Below are positions 44,465 through 56,704 of a stretch of DNA of 64,000 nucleotides, piece after piece. Source of the stretch: Eustoma russellianum (taxonomy: Eukaryota; Streptophyta; Magnoliopsida; Gentianales; Gentianaceae). The position numbers and the translations under genes were made by a program. The notes beneath the pieces are model-generated. The model saw only the letters and a list, made by a program, of their open reading frames with translations. It was not told where the DNA came from and ran no database searches. The stretch lies in the NCBI GenBank assembly GCA_036186865.1, contig AP025041.1, positions 38,496,257-38,560,256 on the forward strand, given 5' to 3'. Each line of letters starts with the position of its first letter. Within the stretch, counting starts at the first letter, position 1.

Positions 44465-44830
44465 GTCAATAGGACTGAGAGTCACGAGACTCGATAATCA
44501 TCGCTCGAGTCGTTTTGACGAGTATTCGATTTTTTCACTCTGCCACACTATTTTTGTTGTGGCATATTAGGGCATGAGGTTTGATGGATAAGTTCATGAG
44601 TTTAAAAAAAACGTTTGCAAGAGTTCCTCTATTATCGAAACAAAGGATTTGAATTTTTTAATCAAACTGTATATGAATCATGCAATAAAACTCGACGAAT
44701 TTCTCAGGTACCTCAGATATGTGTTTTAATAAGTATAATTAGACAAATCATCAACAAATATGGCAAAATAATGATAACTATTCTGATTAGACACGGGTTG
44801 CTTGTCTAGTTGGAATCATCTTACGTTGGG
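44465..44830 (-). pseudogene. Copia-5 integrase core, continuation beyond Copia-4
   Basis: Minus-strand codons read FAIFVDDLSNYT near 44740 and, nearer Copia-4, NSVAE stop KNRILVKTTRAMIIES. These are integrase core motifs with stops. They join to the 39240-39433 piece when Copia-4 and one gtcaa are removed. Confidence 0.7.
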
Positions 44831-44849
44831 AATTTATTTTCTCAATTAA

Positions 44850-45345
44850 AAACTTTTGAAGATTCAGTCGCCTTGTGGGAGCACGAACATGAGTACCGAC
44901 AGGATGCTCAGTCTCGCATGCATTTATCTCTTGTGCGCACAATATAATGGTTGGTTGGGAGGGAGGAAGTCTTTTGAAACCAACGCAGTAGAGTCAAGAG
45001 GCTCAAAGAAGGGGATTGTAATTCTTCCTTTTTTTTTTTTTTTTNNNNNNNNNNCCTTTTTTTTTTTTTTTTCATTCTTTGGCTTGTAATAAGGTTGTTC
45101 GTCAGAAAATTCATAGGATATGTGATAATGGGATGTGGCTCGATGATAGGTTGGCTAACAAAATTCTATTCATGATTACTTTGCTGCTCTTTTTGGGGAG
45201 GATGCTGAGAACTCGGATGCTTTGCGAGGGGCTGATTTTTCGTTTATTCCTCAGCTTGTGTCTCATGCTGATAATTGTTTCTTGACTGCTATTCTGATAT
45301 TTCAAGAAATTCAGGCCACCTTAAAATTCTTCAATTATTTGATTT
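44850..45345 (+). pseudogene. L1-type LINE ORF2, part 1 (before the RT core)
   Basis: Codons spread over frames read SRVKRLKEGDCNS, then after a T-run CNKVVRQKIHRICDNGMWLD. These resemble the stretch between endonuclease and RT of plant L1 elements (QKSR..WLK.GD.NT.FFH). Further codons resemble FAALFGEDAE. A T-run with 10 N's at 45045-45054 is an assembly gap. The endonuclease is absent. Confidence 0.6.
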
Positions 45346-45434
45346 TCTACAGGTTGGCGGCAGTTAATGCACTGATGTCTTTCTAACTGTTGGTTCTTGG
45401 TGCTTGTTAATAACCAGCCTGTGGGTTATTTTTT

Positions 45435-45693
45435 GGGATAATTACCTTTATCTCCCCTGTGGTTTGGCTAATTCGCCAAAAATTTCCCTGTGTTTTGAAA
45501 ATAGACCTTTACCTCCCCTCTAGTTTGGGTTAAAGTGATTTCCGGCCAACTCCGTTCAAGCCATAGGGGTATGTGTTGGCCGGTAACCACTTTAGCCCAA
45601 ACTAAAGGGGAGGTAAAAGTCTATTTAGCCAAACCACAGGAAAATTTTTGGCGAATTAGTCAAACCACAGGGGAGGTAAGGGTAAATATCTCG
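45435..45693. mobile_element. Foldback element 1 (long inverted repeats)
   Basis: The left arm gggataattacctttatctc...ctgtggtttggctaattcgcc is repeated in reverse complement at 45648-45690. A second inverted block (tctagtttgggttaaagtg and its complement) surrounds the centre. No coding capacity. Same family as 46594-46824. Target duplication not certain. Confidence 0.8.
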
Positions 45694-45774
45694 AATTATT
45701 AACTTTTAAAACTACTGCTCACTAGCTCCTCCACTTTAGAGGGTACTTTTCATCGACTTTTGTTTTGTTATCAA

Positions 45775-45955
45775 CCTAGCTACCCTCCATTGGTTAAACC
45801 TGCGCTTGTGACATTGAGGTCACTGATTCGAGCCGTGGAAATAGCCTATTGCATAAAGTATAGAGTAAGACTGCATACATCAGATCGCGAAACGATCCGA
45901 CCCTTCTCCAGACCCTGTGCAAACGCGGAAGACTGGTGCAGCGAGAACGACGTTT
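45775..45955 (+). mobile_element. Au-type SINE, nearly full length
   Basis: The tRNA-like head contains ggttaaacctgcgcttgtga and cactgattcgagccgtgg (B-box-like), then aaatagcctattgcataaag, agagtaagactgcatacatc, and ends ggtgcagcgagaacgacg before tttt. Diverged from the 9289 copy. Confidence 0.7.
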
Positions 45956-46593
45956 TATAGACCAATTATCAGCGGCTTTTTAGGAGAATGCCAGTCAATG
46001 TCCCATTATCCTTGTTCACTTTCATGTCTGATAAACTATTGATAGCGTATCTATTATTCTGTTCACTTTAACTTTTTTGTTATATATGTAATCTCTACAT
46101 GTTAAATTATTAACATGTATTTCTGAAATTTATGGAGTATGTAGTAAAATTTGTGCTCAACTCAACACGAAGCAATCAAACAAAGCTAATGTGATGGCCA
46201 CGTGAAAAGAATAACAACACTGTTGTATATGTATCATCGTACATCTTCCTGTCCAGAATATTTGCTTCCTTCCAATGGGTGCATACCACCACATCATGAG
46301 TTGGCAACCCATTTATGAGCTTTTTGCATGGGTTGTGGACCTATGGATTTTTGTTACATAATGTTTTACAATGTGCGTTCTGAATTTGACTACATTCTTA
46401 GTTATTTTTCATCTATGAGTCATCAAATCGTGGTAGTAAAATTTGTCGTGGTTCACATTGATATTGATGGAAAGAAAATAAGAGTCGTAACATTTGTATA
46501 TTGGTATTATAATACATGTATTATTATTTTTTATTTTATTTTATAAAATAATATAATACGATAGATTGAAAAATCAACTGTGATAATATTTTT
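45956..46593. other. AT-rich DNA inside the broken LINE, nothing recognised
   Basis: No LINE codons could be read here. Probably inserted or strongly decayed sequence. Confidence 0.4.
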
Positions 46594-46824
46594 AAGGGAT
46601 AATTACATTTACCTCCCCTGTGCTTTGGCTAAATATACTTTTACCTCCCCTCTAGTTTGGGTTAAAGTGGTTTCCGGCCAACACAACCCCCTATGGTTTG
46701 GTTGGAGTTCGCCGGAAATCACTTTAACCCAAACTAGAGGGGAGGTAAAGGTCTATTTTCAAAACAAAGGGAAATTTTTGGCGAATTAGCCAAACCACAA
46801 GGGAGGTAAAGGTAATTTTCCCTT
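46594..46824. mobile_element. Foldback element 2
   Basis: Begins aagggataattacatttacc and ends in the complement ggtaaaggtaattttccctt. Inner arms match element 1. 231 bp. Shorter in the left arm than copy 1 (a stretch after ttggctaa is missing). Confidence 0.8.
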
Positions 46825-46837
46825 ATTTTTTTAATCT

Positions 46838-47032
46838 TCGCGTGGTGTTCGTCAAGAGATCAAATTTCCCCGGCTTTGCTTATGATAGCGGTGGAATATT
46901 TTGTCGGTGGCTTGGATGCTTATTTTGCGTCTAATGTCAATTTTGGTTTTAAGACTGGTGTGAGAATGCGTCTCTCTGCTCTTTCCTGTGCGGGTGACAT
47001 TGCCAGTTTTTGTAATTGGAGCAAATGTTCTT
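46838..47032 (+). pseudogene. L1-type LINE, part 2 (RT core remnant)
   Basis: Codons in shifting frames resemble GVRQ, then LFMIAVEYFVGGLD-like text and a position for the catalytic ADD that reads AGD (CAGDIASF). This is the region from the RGxRQGDPLSP motif to the catalytic motif of L1 RT. Confidence 0.5.
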
Positions 47033-47168
47033 GATGCATCATTATGGGTAATCGGAAACCACCTCTGCGTATTTCTAACACATGGGTATGGTTGCATACA
47101 TCAGACCCCCATACTCGTCATAGACGGAAGCCTCTAAGACAATAGACTAATGTTATTGTTGTTGCTGC
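47033..47168 (+). mobile_element. SINE-B copy 5, 5' truncated, in the LINE
   Basis: Contains aatcggaaaccacctctgcg, tttctaacacatgggtatgg, ttgcatacatcagaccccca, cggaagcctctaagacaat and the tail ttattgttgttgctgct. Sits between two adjoining LINE RT segments. Confidence 0.75.
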
Positions 47169-48940
47169 TTGAATTCTGTGGTTGACTTTCTTTGTCAATA
47201 TGAGCTCATTTCCGGACAGATGGTGAACTTCTCTAGAAGTTCTTTCCCGAGTGAGAAGTTCAGCTACGCCAGCAAGACGAGCCATTATTCAGGCGGTCAT
47301 GGGCTTTCAGGAGTCTTATTTGCCTCTCACTTATTTTGGAGTGCCTTTGTCGTCGTTAAAATATTGTATGCAACTTCATCTATGTTGGTTCAGTCGTCCG
47401 TGGCAGCATCAAATACTTGAAAGCGTATGATGCGAGTTCGAGAGGATGTGGAAAACAAGATTTTCTGGAAGCTTAGTGAAGGACTTGTATCTTTTAAACA
47501 TGACCATTGGATGGGGACTGGGCCTTTGGATGATCATTTGGTATTGATGACCCATCCCGACTCTCCAGTGGCTGAGTTTCTTGATCAAGGAAGATGGCAT
47601 TTGGGTAATTTGCAGGCTATTCTTCCTGACAACCTTGTGTCCCTATTGGCGCAAGTGCCCATTGCTGAAGGGATGGACGTTTTGGTGTGGAAGCCTTCTT
47701 CCGCTGGGCGGTTTTCATTAAAATCAGCTTGGAGAGAAGTAATAAAATATGATGTTGAAGCAAGTGTTTTCAGTGAATTTGGCATTGTGCCATTTCATTA
47801 AAGATGTCGATGGTTGTATGGCCCGCTGTTCGTGCCTGGCTTTCGTTGGATGTGGTTTTTCGGAGTCATGGAATAGCGATAGCTTCTAAATGTTCTTGTT
47901 GTCACGCTGAGGAAACTTTGCTCATCTTTTTATACATGGTGCCGTGGCCTCTTATGTATGACACCATTATGCACGTCTCTTTGGTATTTTTCATATTACT
48001 GCCTCTCTGTACCGCATGAGCTACGGTGTTGGCGATATTCCGGAGATTTTTGCAAAACGGGGCACGTACGATTGATTGTACCAGTGACTATCATATATTT
48101 CTCACGGTTAGCTTGTAATGCAGCCCGCCATGAACGAATTCCATGTCTCCTGTGCAAGTCATTTATCAAGTGGAGATGTTTTTGAAATACTTGGCGTGTG
48201 CAAGGATTTTACGCCCTAGCCAATGGCAGGGTGATGCGGATGGGTCCGGAACCTCTCATCCCCAAGGGCTATGAGAATTTACACGTGACACGTGGTTTAG
48301 AGGAAGGGCTGTAGGGGTGGCCTACAGGGAGAGCATAAAGTTGAAAGAGGGCGGTAACGTTACAAGTGATCCCTAATGCAGAATTAGTGCAAGTTTGGGG
48401 TATGAGGAGTCGAGGTCCTTTCCGACTCAGTCACGGTGTGGTTCAATGATGCGTCCGCGGGAAAAAAAGGTTGAAACTAAATATAGACGGGGCATTTAAG
48501 AGTAGCGTTCAACAGGCGGGTGGTGGAGGTTTGCTTCGGGATTGCTATGGTCATTTGCAGGCTGCATTCGCTTCTCTCTATGAATACACGTCTTCCATTT
48601 ATGCTGAGCTTTTAGCTCTACATGATGGTTTGGAATTATGCCAGGATCGAGGCAACACATATTGAAGTAGAAGTTGATTCTAAGGTTGCTCTACTGCTTT
48701 TGGATAAGGAGGTAGTTCACTGGAGGCTTATTCATTTGGTTTATAAAATTACGGAGTTGCTTATTTTCTGCACTTGTCTATCACTCATATCTTTCAGAGG
48801 CCAACCAGTCGGCTAACTGGTTTGCAAATTATGGGTGCCGAGTGGATCATCTAATGCTCGTACATTCACACCTTGTTCCCCGAGGTCTACAGACTGGTGA
48901 CATGTTGTTTTTCTCTCTCTTTCACCCCCCACCCCCCCCC
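47169..48940 (+). pseudogene. L1-type LINE, part 3 (RT thumb, zinc finger, RNase H)
   Basis: Begins NSVVDFLCQYELISGQMVNF, the L1 segment after the catalytic motif. 47427-47801 holds GTGPLDDHLVLMTHPD and MDVLVWKPSSAGRFSLKSAW, typical before the zf-RVT domain. 47804-48019 holds CSCCHAEETLLIFLY (zinc finger). 48466-48820 is an RNase H: KLNIDGAFKSSVQQAGGGGL, YAELLALHDGLELC, IEVEVDSKVALLLL. Frameshifts between all blocks. A plant L1 with C-terminal RNase H. Confidence 0.72.
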
Positions 48941-49014
48941 TCTTCTCTCTTTACAAATGCGTGAAATAGCGTCATGGTCTAATTATAACGGTAATTCAAT
49001 TACCAAGACTCAGG

Positions 49015-52000
49015 TGTGGAAATAGGTAGCCGAGTTGAACTGAAATATCGAGCTGAACTCAGGTGAGTCAACCTGATCTAAGCAACCAACATGCTGGAAG
49101 ACAAAGAATAAACTAAAGGTGCTAAACCGAGGTGACAAGATAAAGCACAATACCAAAACAAGCTAAGTAAAATATGGTGAGCTTAGGTGACGAGGTGAAG
49201 CACATGACAACACTTTGGCTGACCTGCCATACTTTGTAAATATTGTAACTTAGTTTTATTGTATATAGCTGAGTTGAACAGGTAACTAGCCGTTACCTTA
49301 TACGTCAGAATATACTGTAGATGAGCAGTAACCACTGCAAGTGGTAAAACAGTACCGTTAGGCAGAAAAATACCCCTATAAATAGGGAACAATACTGTAA
49401 ATTATTCTCAACTTGAATGAATACAAATTCTTTCAATACTCGACATGGTATCAAAGCGATTCTGATTCAAAATATCTACAATCCCTATACTCTATTCTCT
49501 GTAATTCTTAAAATTTTTTCAAAATGACTACTCAGCATTGCTGAATATACAGAAGCCACCTCCACTTCTAAACATTCATCATGAGTGTAGCGTGTTCTCC
49601 AACTGACAGATGATTCCTCCATTGTCATCACTAGCCACAAACTCAACTGAGACAACTACCTCTCATAGTCTCGAGGAGTAGAGATGTTCATTATCGGTAA
49701 AAGCAAGGAGGATTACTTATATATGATAGCCCATGTCTCATATGAAACTGATGCAAACTTCCTATTATGGAAGTCTGAGAACAGTATGATTATGTCATGG
49801 CTGATACAATCTATGCAGCAAGACATTTATGACGATTTCATGACGCATAATACTGCAGCAGAGATCGGGGCTGCAGTCAAAGAGATGTATTCCAAGCATG
49901 ATAACATCTCAGGATTTCATACCTCATCTTCATAAGCTGAAATAAGGCAGTCTGACTGTCCACAAATACTACAAACTTCTGACAAAAGCGTGGCAGCAGA
50001 TTAACACTTTTGAAGCACATCAGTGGTCCTGCATCACTGATGCTACACTCTATAAAGAAATAACAGAAAAGAAGCGTGTTTTTCTCTTCCTGACTGAACT
50101 AAACCCAGAGTTCGACATTGCACATAGTCGAATTCTGAGTACAAAACCACTACTGAACTTGAAGGCTGCCTTCGTCGAAATTAAAAACGAAGAAAGCCGA
50201 AAGAAGGTCATGATGGGAGGATCTACAAACGTGGCGTCCTCAGCTCTGAATAGCCAGCAGAAACCTCTAGACTAGCTGTTAAAAGACACTTTACCTCTAC
50301 TGAGGGTAAAATATGCAAGTACTGCAAAAAGGAAGGTCATACAGTCGATGACTGTTGGAAATTACAAGCAAAGCTGGTCTGAGAAAGAAAGCCACCTCTA
50401 AAGACCAGCAATGCACCCTGTAGACCACAACAAAAACCATTCACTGCTGGACACAGTGCTGCACATCAGGTAAGTAGTACAACTCAACTTGGAGCAGCTC
50501 AGTCAAACACATCCCACCTCAGCCCGGTCCAAGTAGCCGATGCTGAAGTGATTACAAATGATCAGATTTCCACTCTTATCAATTTGCTAAACAGACAAGG
50601 GAGCCGAGATGACCTGCACCAGGCAACTATGGCAGACTACATCCAGCCAAGCTCTAGCAGTTCATGGACCATTGACTCCGAGGCAACTGACCACATGGCC
50701 AACAATGGTACCCTTTTAAACTCTTATTGCTTTATTTTCTATACCTAAGAAGGTAAAAATCGCAAATGGAATTACTTTAGAAGTTGTCGGAATAGGCTAT
50801 GCTATAATTAACAACAAAATCACACTGAGAGGTGTCATGCATGTACCTAGTCTAAGTTTCAATTTGTTATCTATTGGAAAACTCACTAGGAATAATAACT
50901 GCTTAGCCTGCTTCTCATCCACAGAATGTTATTTTTAGGAAAACAAAGTGAAGGGGATGATTGACAGTGCTAGGAATAGAGCATGCCTATACATACTGGA
51001 GTCTGAAAACAGAACATTAATAAGCTCAGCCGAGCTGCCAAGTGACCAAGACACTAGTATTTTCCACCCTAGAAATCCATGTATAGGTGAAATTTTGTTA
51101 TGGCATAACAGACTTGGCCATCCCAATTTTGTATAGTTAAAACAATTAATGCCAAAGTTGTTCAGCCCTGCTGACCTTAAAGATATTACTTGTGAGACAT
51201 GTCAACTAGCTAAACACACTAAACAGAATTATCCAGCTAAAACATACAAGTCATCTACACCTTTTAATCTCATCCACTCATATATATGGGGACCATCTAA
51301 AGTAAATAATATCAATGAAGCAAGATGGTTCTTAACCTTTGTGGATGACCATACTAGAGTGACATGAGTATACCTATTAAAAAATAAAAGTGAGGTCGGA
51401 TAAGTATTTAAGAGATATGTATCACTTATTAAAAATCAGTTTGGCTGCATCATTAAAACACTTAGATCAGACAATGGAAATGAATATCTAGACATCAATA
51501 TTGAAACATTTATGCATGAAAATGGTATTTATCACCAAACCACATGTACCTATACTCCTCAACAAAACGGAGTTGCTGAAAGGAAAAATAGGCATCTACT
51601 TGAAGTAACTCGAGCTATCATGTTTGGCATGAATGTACCCAAACAGTACTTGGGTGAAGCTCTCCTTACAGCCACTTATCTTATAAACAGAATGGCGTCC
51701 AGATTCTTGTTATTTAAAACTCCTAGAGATATATTTCTCAATCATTACCCTCATACTAAGCTACTCTCTGAGCTACCTTTCAAACTATTTGGGTGTACAA
51801 CATACGTTCATATTCAGCCAAGTTTTAGAGAAAAATTGGATCCTAGATCAATTAAGTACATCTTCCTAGGATACTCAGGATCACAGAAAGGTTATAAGTG
51901 TTAATGTCAACCAATAAAAGAATGTTTGTGACACTCGATGTTACCTTTGCTGAAAGACATGCATTCTACAAACCATTAAGTGAAACAAACAATTCAAGAA

Positions 52001-54480
52001 ATAACGAATACTGGAAAATAGTAGACACTGTAGAGAAAACTCTTTCCAGTTCAGAATTGAAAATTCTGCAGAGCTGCACACCGCAGCTCGGCAACCAACT
52101 ATCTTAGGTCAGCGAGGCTAATTCCCAATCTGTACTTAATTCTCCAATAGTCTCCTATTATCAGGAAGTCCCAGAAAGTAGTAACTGAACTGATGTACCA
52201 GAACAAATACAGCTAACAGCCGAAGACACAGCCGAAGAAACAGATGAGTATGACCATGAAACCCAAATAGGCAATAGATCAATTGCACTAAGGAAAGGAA
52301 CTCGGGAATGCACTAAGAATCATGTATGCACTAAATACCCAATAGAAGAGTATATATCCTACAATAAGTTGAACCCAAACTTTAAAACATTCGTATGCTC
52401 TTTGATGATAACATTGTACCTAAAAAAATAGAAGAAGCACTAAGCTGAACTGAATAGTGAAACGCAGTAAATGAAGAAATGAATTACTTAATAAAGAATC
52501 AAACATGGGAATTGACTCCCACCTCGGCTACTATAAAACTAGTAGGGTGTATGTGGATTTTCACAGTTAAGCATAACAATAACGGAACAGTAAATAAATA
52601 TAAAGCAAGATTAATGGCTAAAGGCTTCATACAAACATATGGAGTAGATTACTTAGAAACATTTGCACCAGTGGCTAAACTGAACACCATTCTGGTCAAC
52701 TTCTCTATAGCGGTAAATCTAGACTGGGAACTCTATCAACTAGATGTAAAAAATGCTTTTCTGAACGGAGATTTGGTTGAGGAAGTTTATATGAGCATTC
52801 CACCAGAGTTTAATAATGAAACAAATAAGGATAAAGGCTGCAAGTTAAGAAAATCATTATATGGGCTGAAGCAATCACCTCGACTTGGTTCAAGACCTTC
52901 ATTAAAGTAGTAACCGACCTGAAATTTAGCCAAAATCATAGTGATCACACACTGTTTACCAAAGTTTCACCTAAGGGAGAGCTGACCATACTAACTAATA
53001 GTACATGTACATGATATCATAATTACTGGGAATGATGACCTCGGCATAAACAATATTAAAAAACAACTATGAGGGCAATTTGAAATGAAGGATCTATGTA
53101 AGTTAAGATATTTTCTAGGAATAGAAATTGCTAGGAACAAAGAGGGAATGTTTATTTCACAAAGAAAGTACATTATTGATCTTCTAAAAAACTGATTTGC
53201 TTGGATGCAAACCAGCAAAAACTCCAGTAGAACCTGGACATAAACCAAGAGAGCAGTGGGATACTGCTCCAACCAATAAACTTAGTTATCAAAAACTAGT
53301 TGGAAAGTTAATCTATCAATCACACACCAGGCCAGATATATGTTATGCAGTTAGTTTTGTATCACAATATATGCACAGTCCTACTAATGAGCATTTTCAA
53401 GCTGCACTTAGAATTTTCAGGTACCTCAAGAATACACCAGGACAAGGACTCTGTTTCAGAAAAAGCACGGATCGTAGTATCAAGATATTTACAGATGCAG
53501 ACTGGGCTGGATTCAAAACTGACATGAGATCGACTACAGGCTATGTAACATTTCTTTGGAGAAACCTGGTTACATAGCGAAGCAAGAAGCAACCTGTAGT
53601 ATCGAGAAGTAGTACATAAGCGGAGCTGAGGGCACTTACATTAGGAATATGTGAAGGGATTTGGATCAGGAGAGTACTTGAAGGCCTTCATATAAAGGCA
53701 AGCTTTACCAATTCAAATCTACTACGACAGTGTCTCTGCAATAAGCATGCAGAGAGTCTAGTTCAACATGATAAATCGAAGCATGTGAAAATTGACACAC
53801 ATTTTATCCAAGAAAAGATAGAGGAAAATGAGGTCAGGTTAGTATATATGTCCACTAAGGATCAAATAGATGACATTCTCACAAAACCAGTCTCAATCAG
53901 TATTTTCCAGTACTTAGTGTCCAAGCATGATTGTATAAATATATACATTAAGCTTGATGGGGAGTGTGGAAATAGGTCCACCGAGCTGAACTGAACTCAG
54001 GTCAGTCAACCTGATCTAGGCAACCAACATGCTGGAAGACTACTGTCAGCTGAGCTGAGCTGAGCTGGCCTAAAGAGGATGAAGGGTGAAGGGTAGCCGT
54101 GTTGAACTAAGGACAAGCTGAGGTGAACAACATGGAACAAAGAATAAACTAAAGATGCTAAGCCGAGATGACGAGGTAAAGCACAAGACCAAAACAAGCT
54201 AAGTAAAATGTGCTGAGCCGAGGTGACGAGGTGAAGCACAGGGCAACACTTTGGCCGACCTGCCAGACTTTGTAAATATTGTAACTTAGTTTTACTGTAC
54301 ATAGCTGAGCTGAACAGGTAACTAGCCGTTACCTTATAAGTTAGAATTTACCATAGATAAACAGTAACTACTGTAAGTGGTAAAATAGTACTGTTAGGCA
54401 GAAAAACACTCCTATAAATAGAGAACAACTCTGTAAATTATTCTCAACTAGAATGAATACAAATTCTTTTAGACTCGACA
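49015..54480 (+). mobile_element. Copia-3: old Ty1/copia element with unequal LTRs
   Basis: 5' LTR 49015-49445 (431 bp), PBS tggtatcaaagcg, 3' LTR 53965-54480 (516 bp), purine tract agcttgatggggag. The 3' LTR contains about 85 bp (near 54041-54135, with gctgagctgagctgag) absent from the 5' LTR. TATA boxes cctataaatagg (49375) and cctataaata (54411). No matching target duplication was found (left tcagg, right ctcgt). Confidence 0.88.
49684..53960 (+). pseudogene. Copia-3 gag-pol, heavily mutated
   Basis: In order: gag N-terminus (MFIIGKSKEDYLYMIAHVSY, 49684-49935), zinc knuckle CKYCKKEGHTVDDC near 50313, protease WTIDSEATDHMANN (DSE instead of DSG) near 50663, integrase LWHNRLGHPNFV, CETCQLAKHTKQNY, TLRSDNGNEYLD and TPQQNGVAERKNRHLLEVTR (51100-51904), RT (GCMWIFTVKHNNNGTVNKYK, LYQLDVKNAFLNGDLVEEVY, 52479-52910), a destroyed YVDD site near 53005, and RNase H with DADWAGFKTDMRSTTGYV (53197-53577) and KHVKIDTHFIQEKIEENE near 53785. 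Many stops. The only Copia here with a recognisable gag N-terminus. Confidence 0.88.
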
Positions 54481-55565
54481 CTCGTTTGGACTATCATATA
54501 TGTATATGCGTGTATGCCTCTCTATATATGAGACAGAGATTATTGGGTAACTTGAACGCATTCGGCTATAGGCTATGTTTTGGAATATGGTAATAAACCA
54601 TATTTATGTCTCCTATAGGCAAATCACTATGTCAGAACATGCACAAGTATTGTATCTGAATCTGAGCTTACTGCATGGAACTTTGTCTTAACTTTTCACA
54701 TGCAATTAAGCAATCCCATCTTCATACAAATTTCTCATACAATTTTTACGAGTCGATGTGTCTGAGGAAAGTCTTTCCTTTGTCCCCAATCCAAACATTT
54801 CTGTAAAAAGAACCCGAACGGAATAGATAACACTGCATGCCGACCACTCGATCCAATGACATATCACCTACTTAATTTGAATGTCAAAATAAAGTGTGCA
54901 AATGATAAACTACATTGTCTTATTTAATGACATATTGTAGATCCTACATATAAAATAATGCTAGATGTGTATTCTATCATAATACACTTTAAAGTGATAA
55001 TTACATAATTTTTTTGGGAAAATGCAAATGTCATAAACACAGAAATACACACGATCAAATCGATCATGGCGAATGTCTATGCATATAGGGGATGCTGCTC
55101 GTACAAAGATCCGTCAGCCAATGCAACATAAAGACGTACATAACATACTACACTATCATGACCTACATACAATACATCGAACTGGATGTACTAGGGAGAA
55201 CCAAAAGCATAAGATGAATACTACGCAAGTACCTAGGACCCAATTTGTAACATACCAAAATTTGATAGCAACTTAACATAAACGTATATGTCCAAGTAAT
55301 ACAAATTTGCCAGGATCTTAAAGTAGCATTGGACTCGTGTAAAAGGATCCAATACGTAATTCAGCACGAAATAATCCCGCACTTGAATATGATACTAACC
55401 ATGTTATCTAAAATACAAAGAACATCATGATAATAGGATATAACAATTAGGCTTAGAAGACTTGCCCTCAGTCCTTAGTCGATGAAGAAAAGTGAGAAGA
55501 CATACAGTCTTAAAGATAGTCGTTGAGTTTAGAAAAAACTGTAATGTCTCCTATACTAATATAAT
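54481..55565. other. AT-rich DNA, nothing recognised
   Basis: No reliable coding or repeat signal. Confidence 0.45.
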
Positions 55566-55793
55566 CTACTGGTGTATCAAATGCGGAAATATCATGTACA
55601 TTACTCTATACACATGTGTGCAGACACGATAGACGCTATCCTTAGGAGATAGAGTAATGCCCTCGAACATTTTCTTGTTCCTCCATTGCCAAATATAGTA
55701 ACCGGTAGATGTAAATGTGACTCTAATAGCCTTGATTGTCAATGTCTTATCTCTCATCTTGTTATTAGACCATGCAAGTACTCGTGTATACAT
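55566..55793 (-). pseudogene. LINE C-terminal fragment
   Basis: 75 codons with LTIKAIRVTFTSTGYYIWQW followed by RNKKMFEG, resembling the region after the zf-RVT domain of plant L1 ORF2 (..vYhiWqeRN.r.F). No other LINE part nearby. Confidence 0.5.
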
Positions 55794-55872
55794 AATATAC
55801 TTCTAATTATGTATTGTTATTAGACCATGCAAGTACTCGTGTATACACAATACACTTCTAATTATGTATTGT
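55758..55872. repeat. Two-copy 55-bp tandem repeat
   Basis: ttagaccatgcaagtactcg recurs at about 55765 and 55820. Each copy includes acttctaattatgtattg, partly self-complementary with the preceding text. Confidence 0.75.
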
Positions 55873-56074
55873 CGCCTTGATTGTCGATATGTCAGGACCC
55901 ATTTCACCTGAAGCTTCTATGTTGAAATTGATGGAAAGAAATCAATCAAATCTTACCTTATTTGGGAGCAATCAAATCTTACCTTATTTGGGAGCATCAA
56001 ATCAGGGTCATAGCTAAATAAAATCAAATCTTGTAATTATTTGTTTACCATAGTTAGGAGATTATCGTGTATTA

Positions 56075-56700
56075 TCATGCATGCAACTCATCAGAGGCGG
56101 CCCCTCAGAGACGGGAGACTCATCACAGGGGGGGTTAGGAGCAGGACTGCGCACAAGGGGCAAAGATGGCCGGAAAACTGAACCCCTTCCCCCACACTCA
56201 ACAGCATCATCACGCGGGGAAGAAGACAAAAGCAAGCTTGTATGTACTCACTGTGGAAGCAAAAACATACAAAGAAGGATTGTTGCGAAATCGTGAGATA
56301 CCCAGATTGGTGAAGCAAACCAGAGGAGAAGAAGAATGCAGATGGAGTGGGCAGAAGTGCTCTTGTGGTAGGTACCAGCAATGGAGAGACTGCTAGCTCC
56401 AGTACCAACAAAAATGGCGAGGGAATGGAGCACAGCAGGGCATCGCAGAAAGAGGGGCAGAGAGAATCGAACAGCGGCAGCCTGGAGTCTCCCCAAGAAA
56501 TGGACGGCGCGTCAGGTAGGGTTGAGGCTTTTAAAATAACCCCACACCCTAAAATCCCCACTATTCCAGAAATACCCTCCTGTCCCATAAAATGTCCACC
56601 AAACTACCCATGCGGCTCACATTCACTCAGCTCCAGTAAATTACACAAATACCCCTCATAATAAACCGTCATCCAAACAATCTAACCATACTTAGTCTCC
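56075..56700 (+). pseudogene. Copia-6 gag C-terminal remnant
   Basis: 56081-56296 encodes a Gly/Ser/Arg-rich stretch and the start of a zinc knuckle (KLVCTHCGSK), whose second half (YKEGLLRNREIP) is in another frame. The N-terminal gag domain is gone with the 5' deletion. Confidence 0.55.
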
Positions 56701-56704
56701 GTGG

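Noticed and set aside
48230..48350. Another copy of the Mutator-like MITE
   Set aside because: Only a short cacgtgacacgtgg resemblance; no second arm or duplication, and it lies within LINE remnants.
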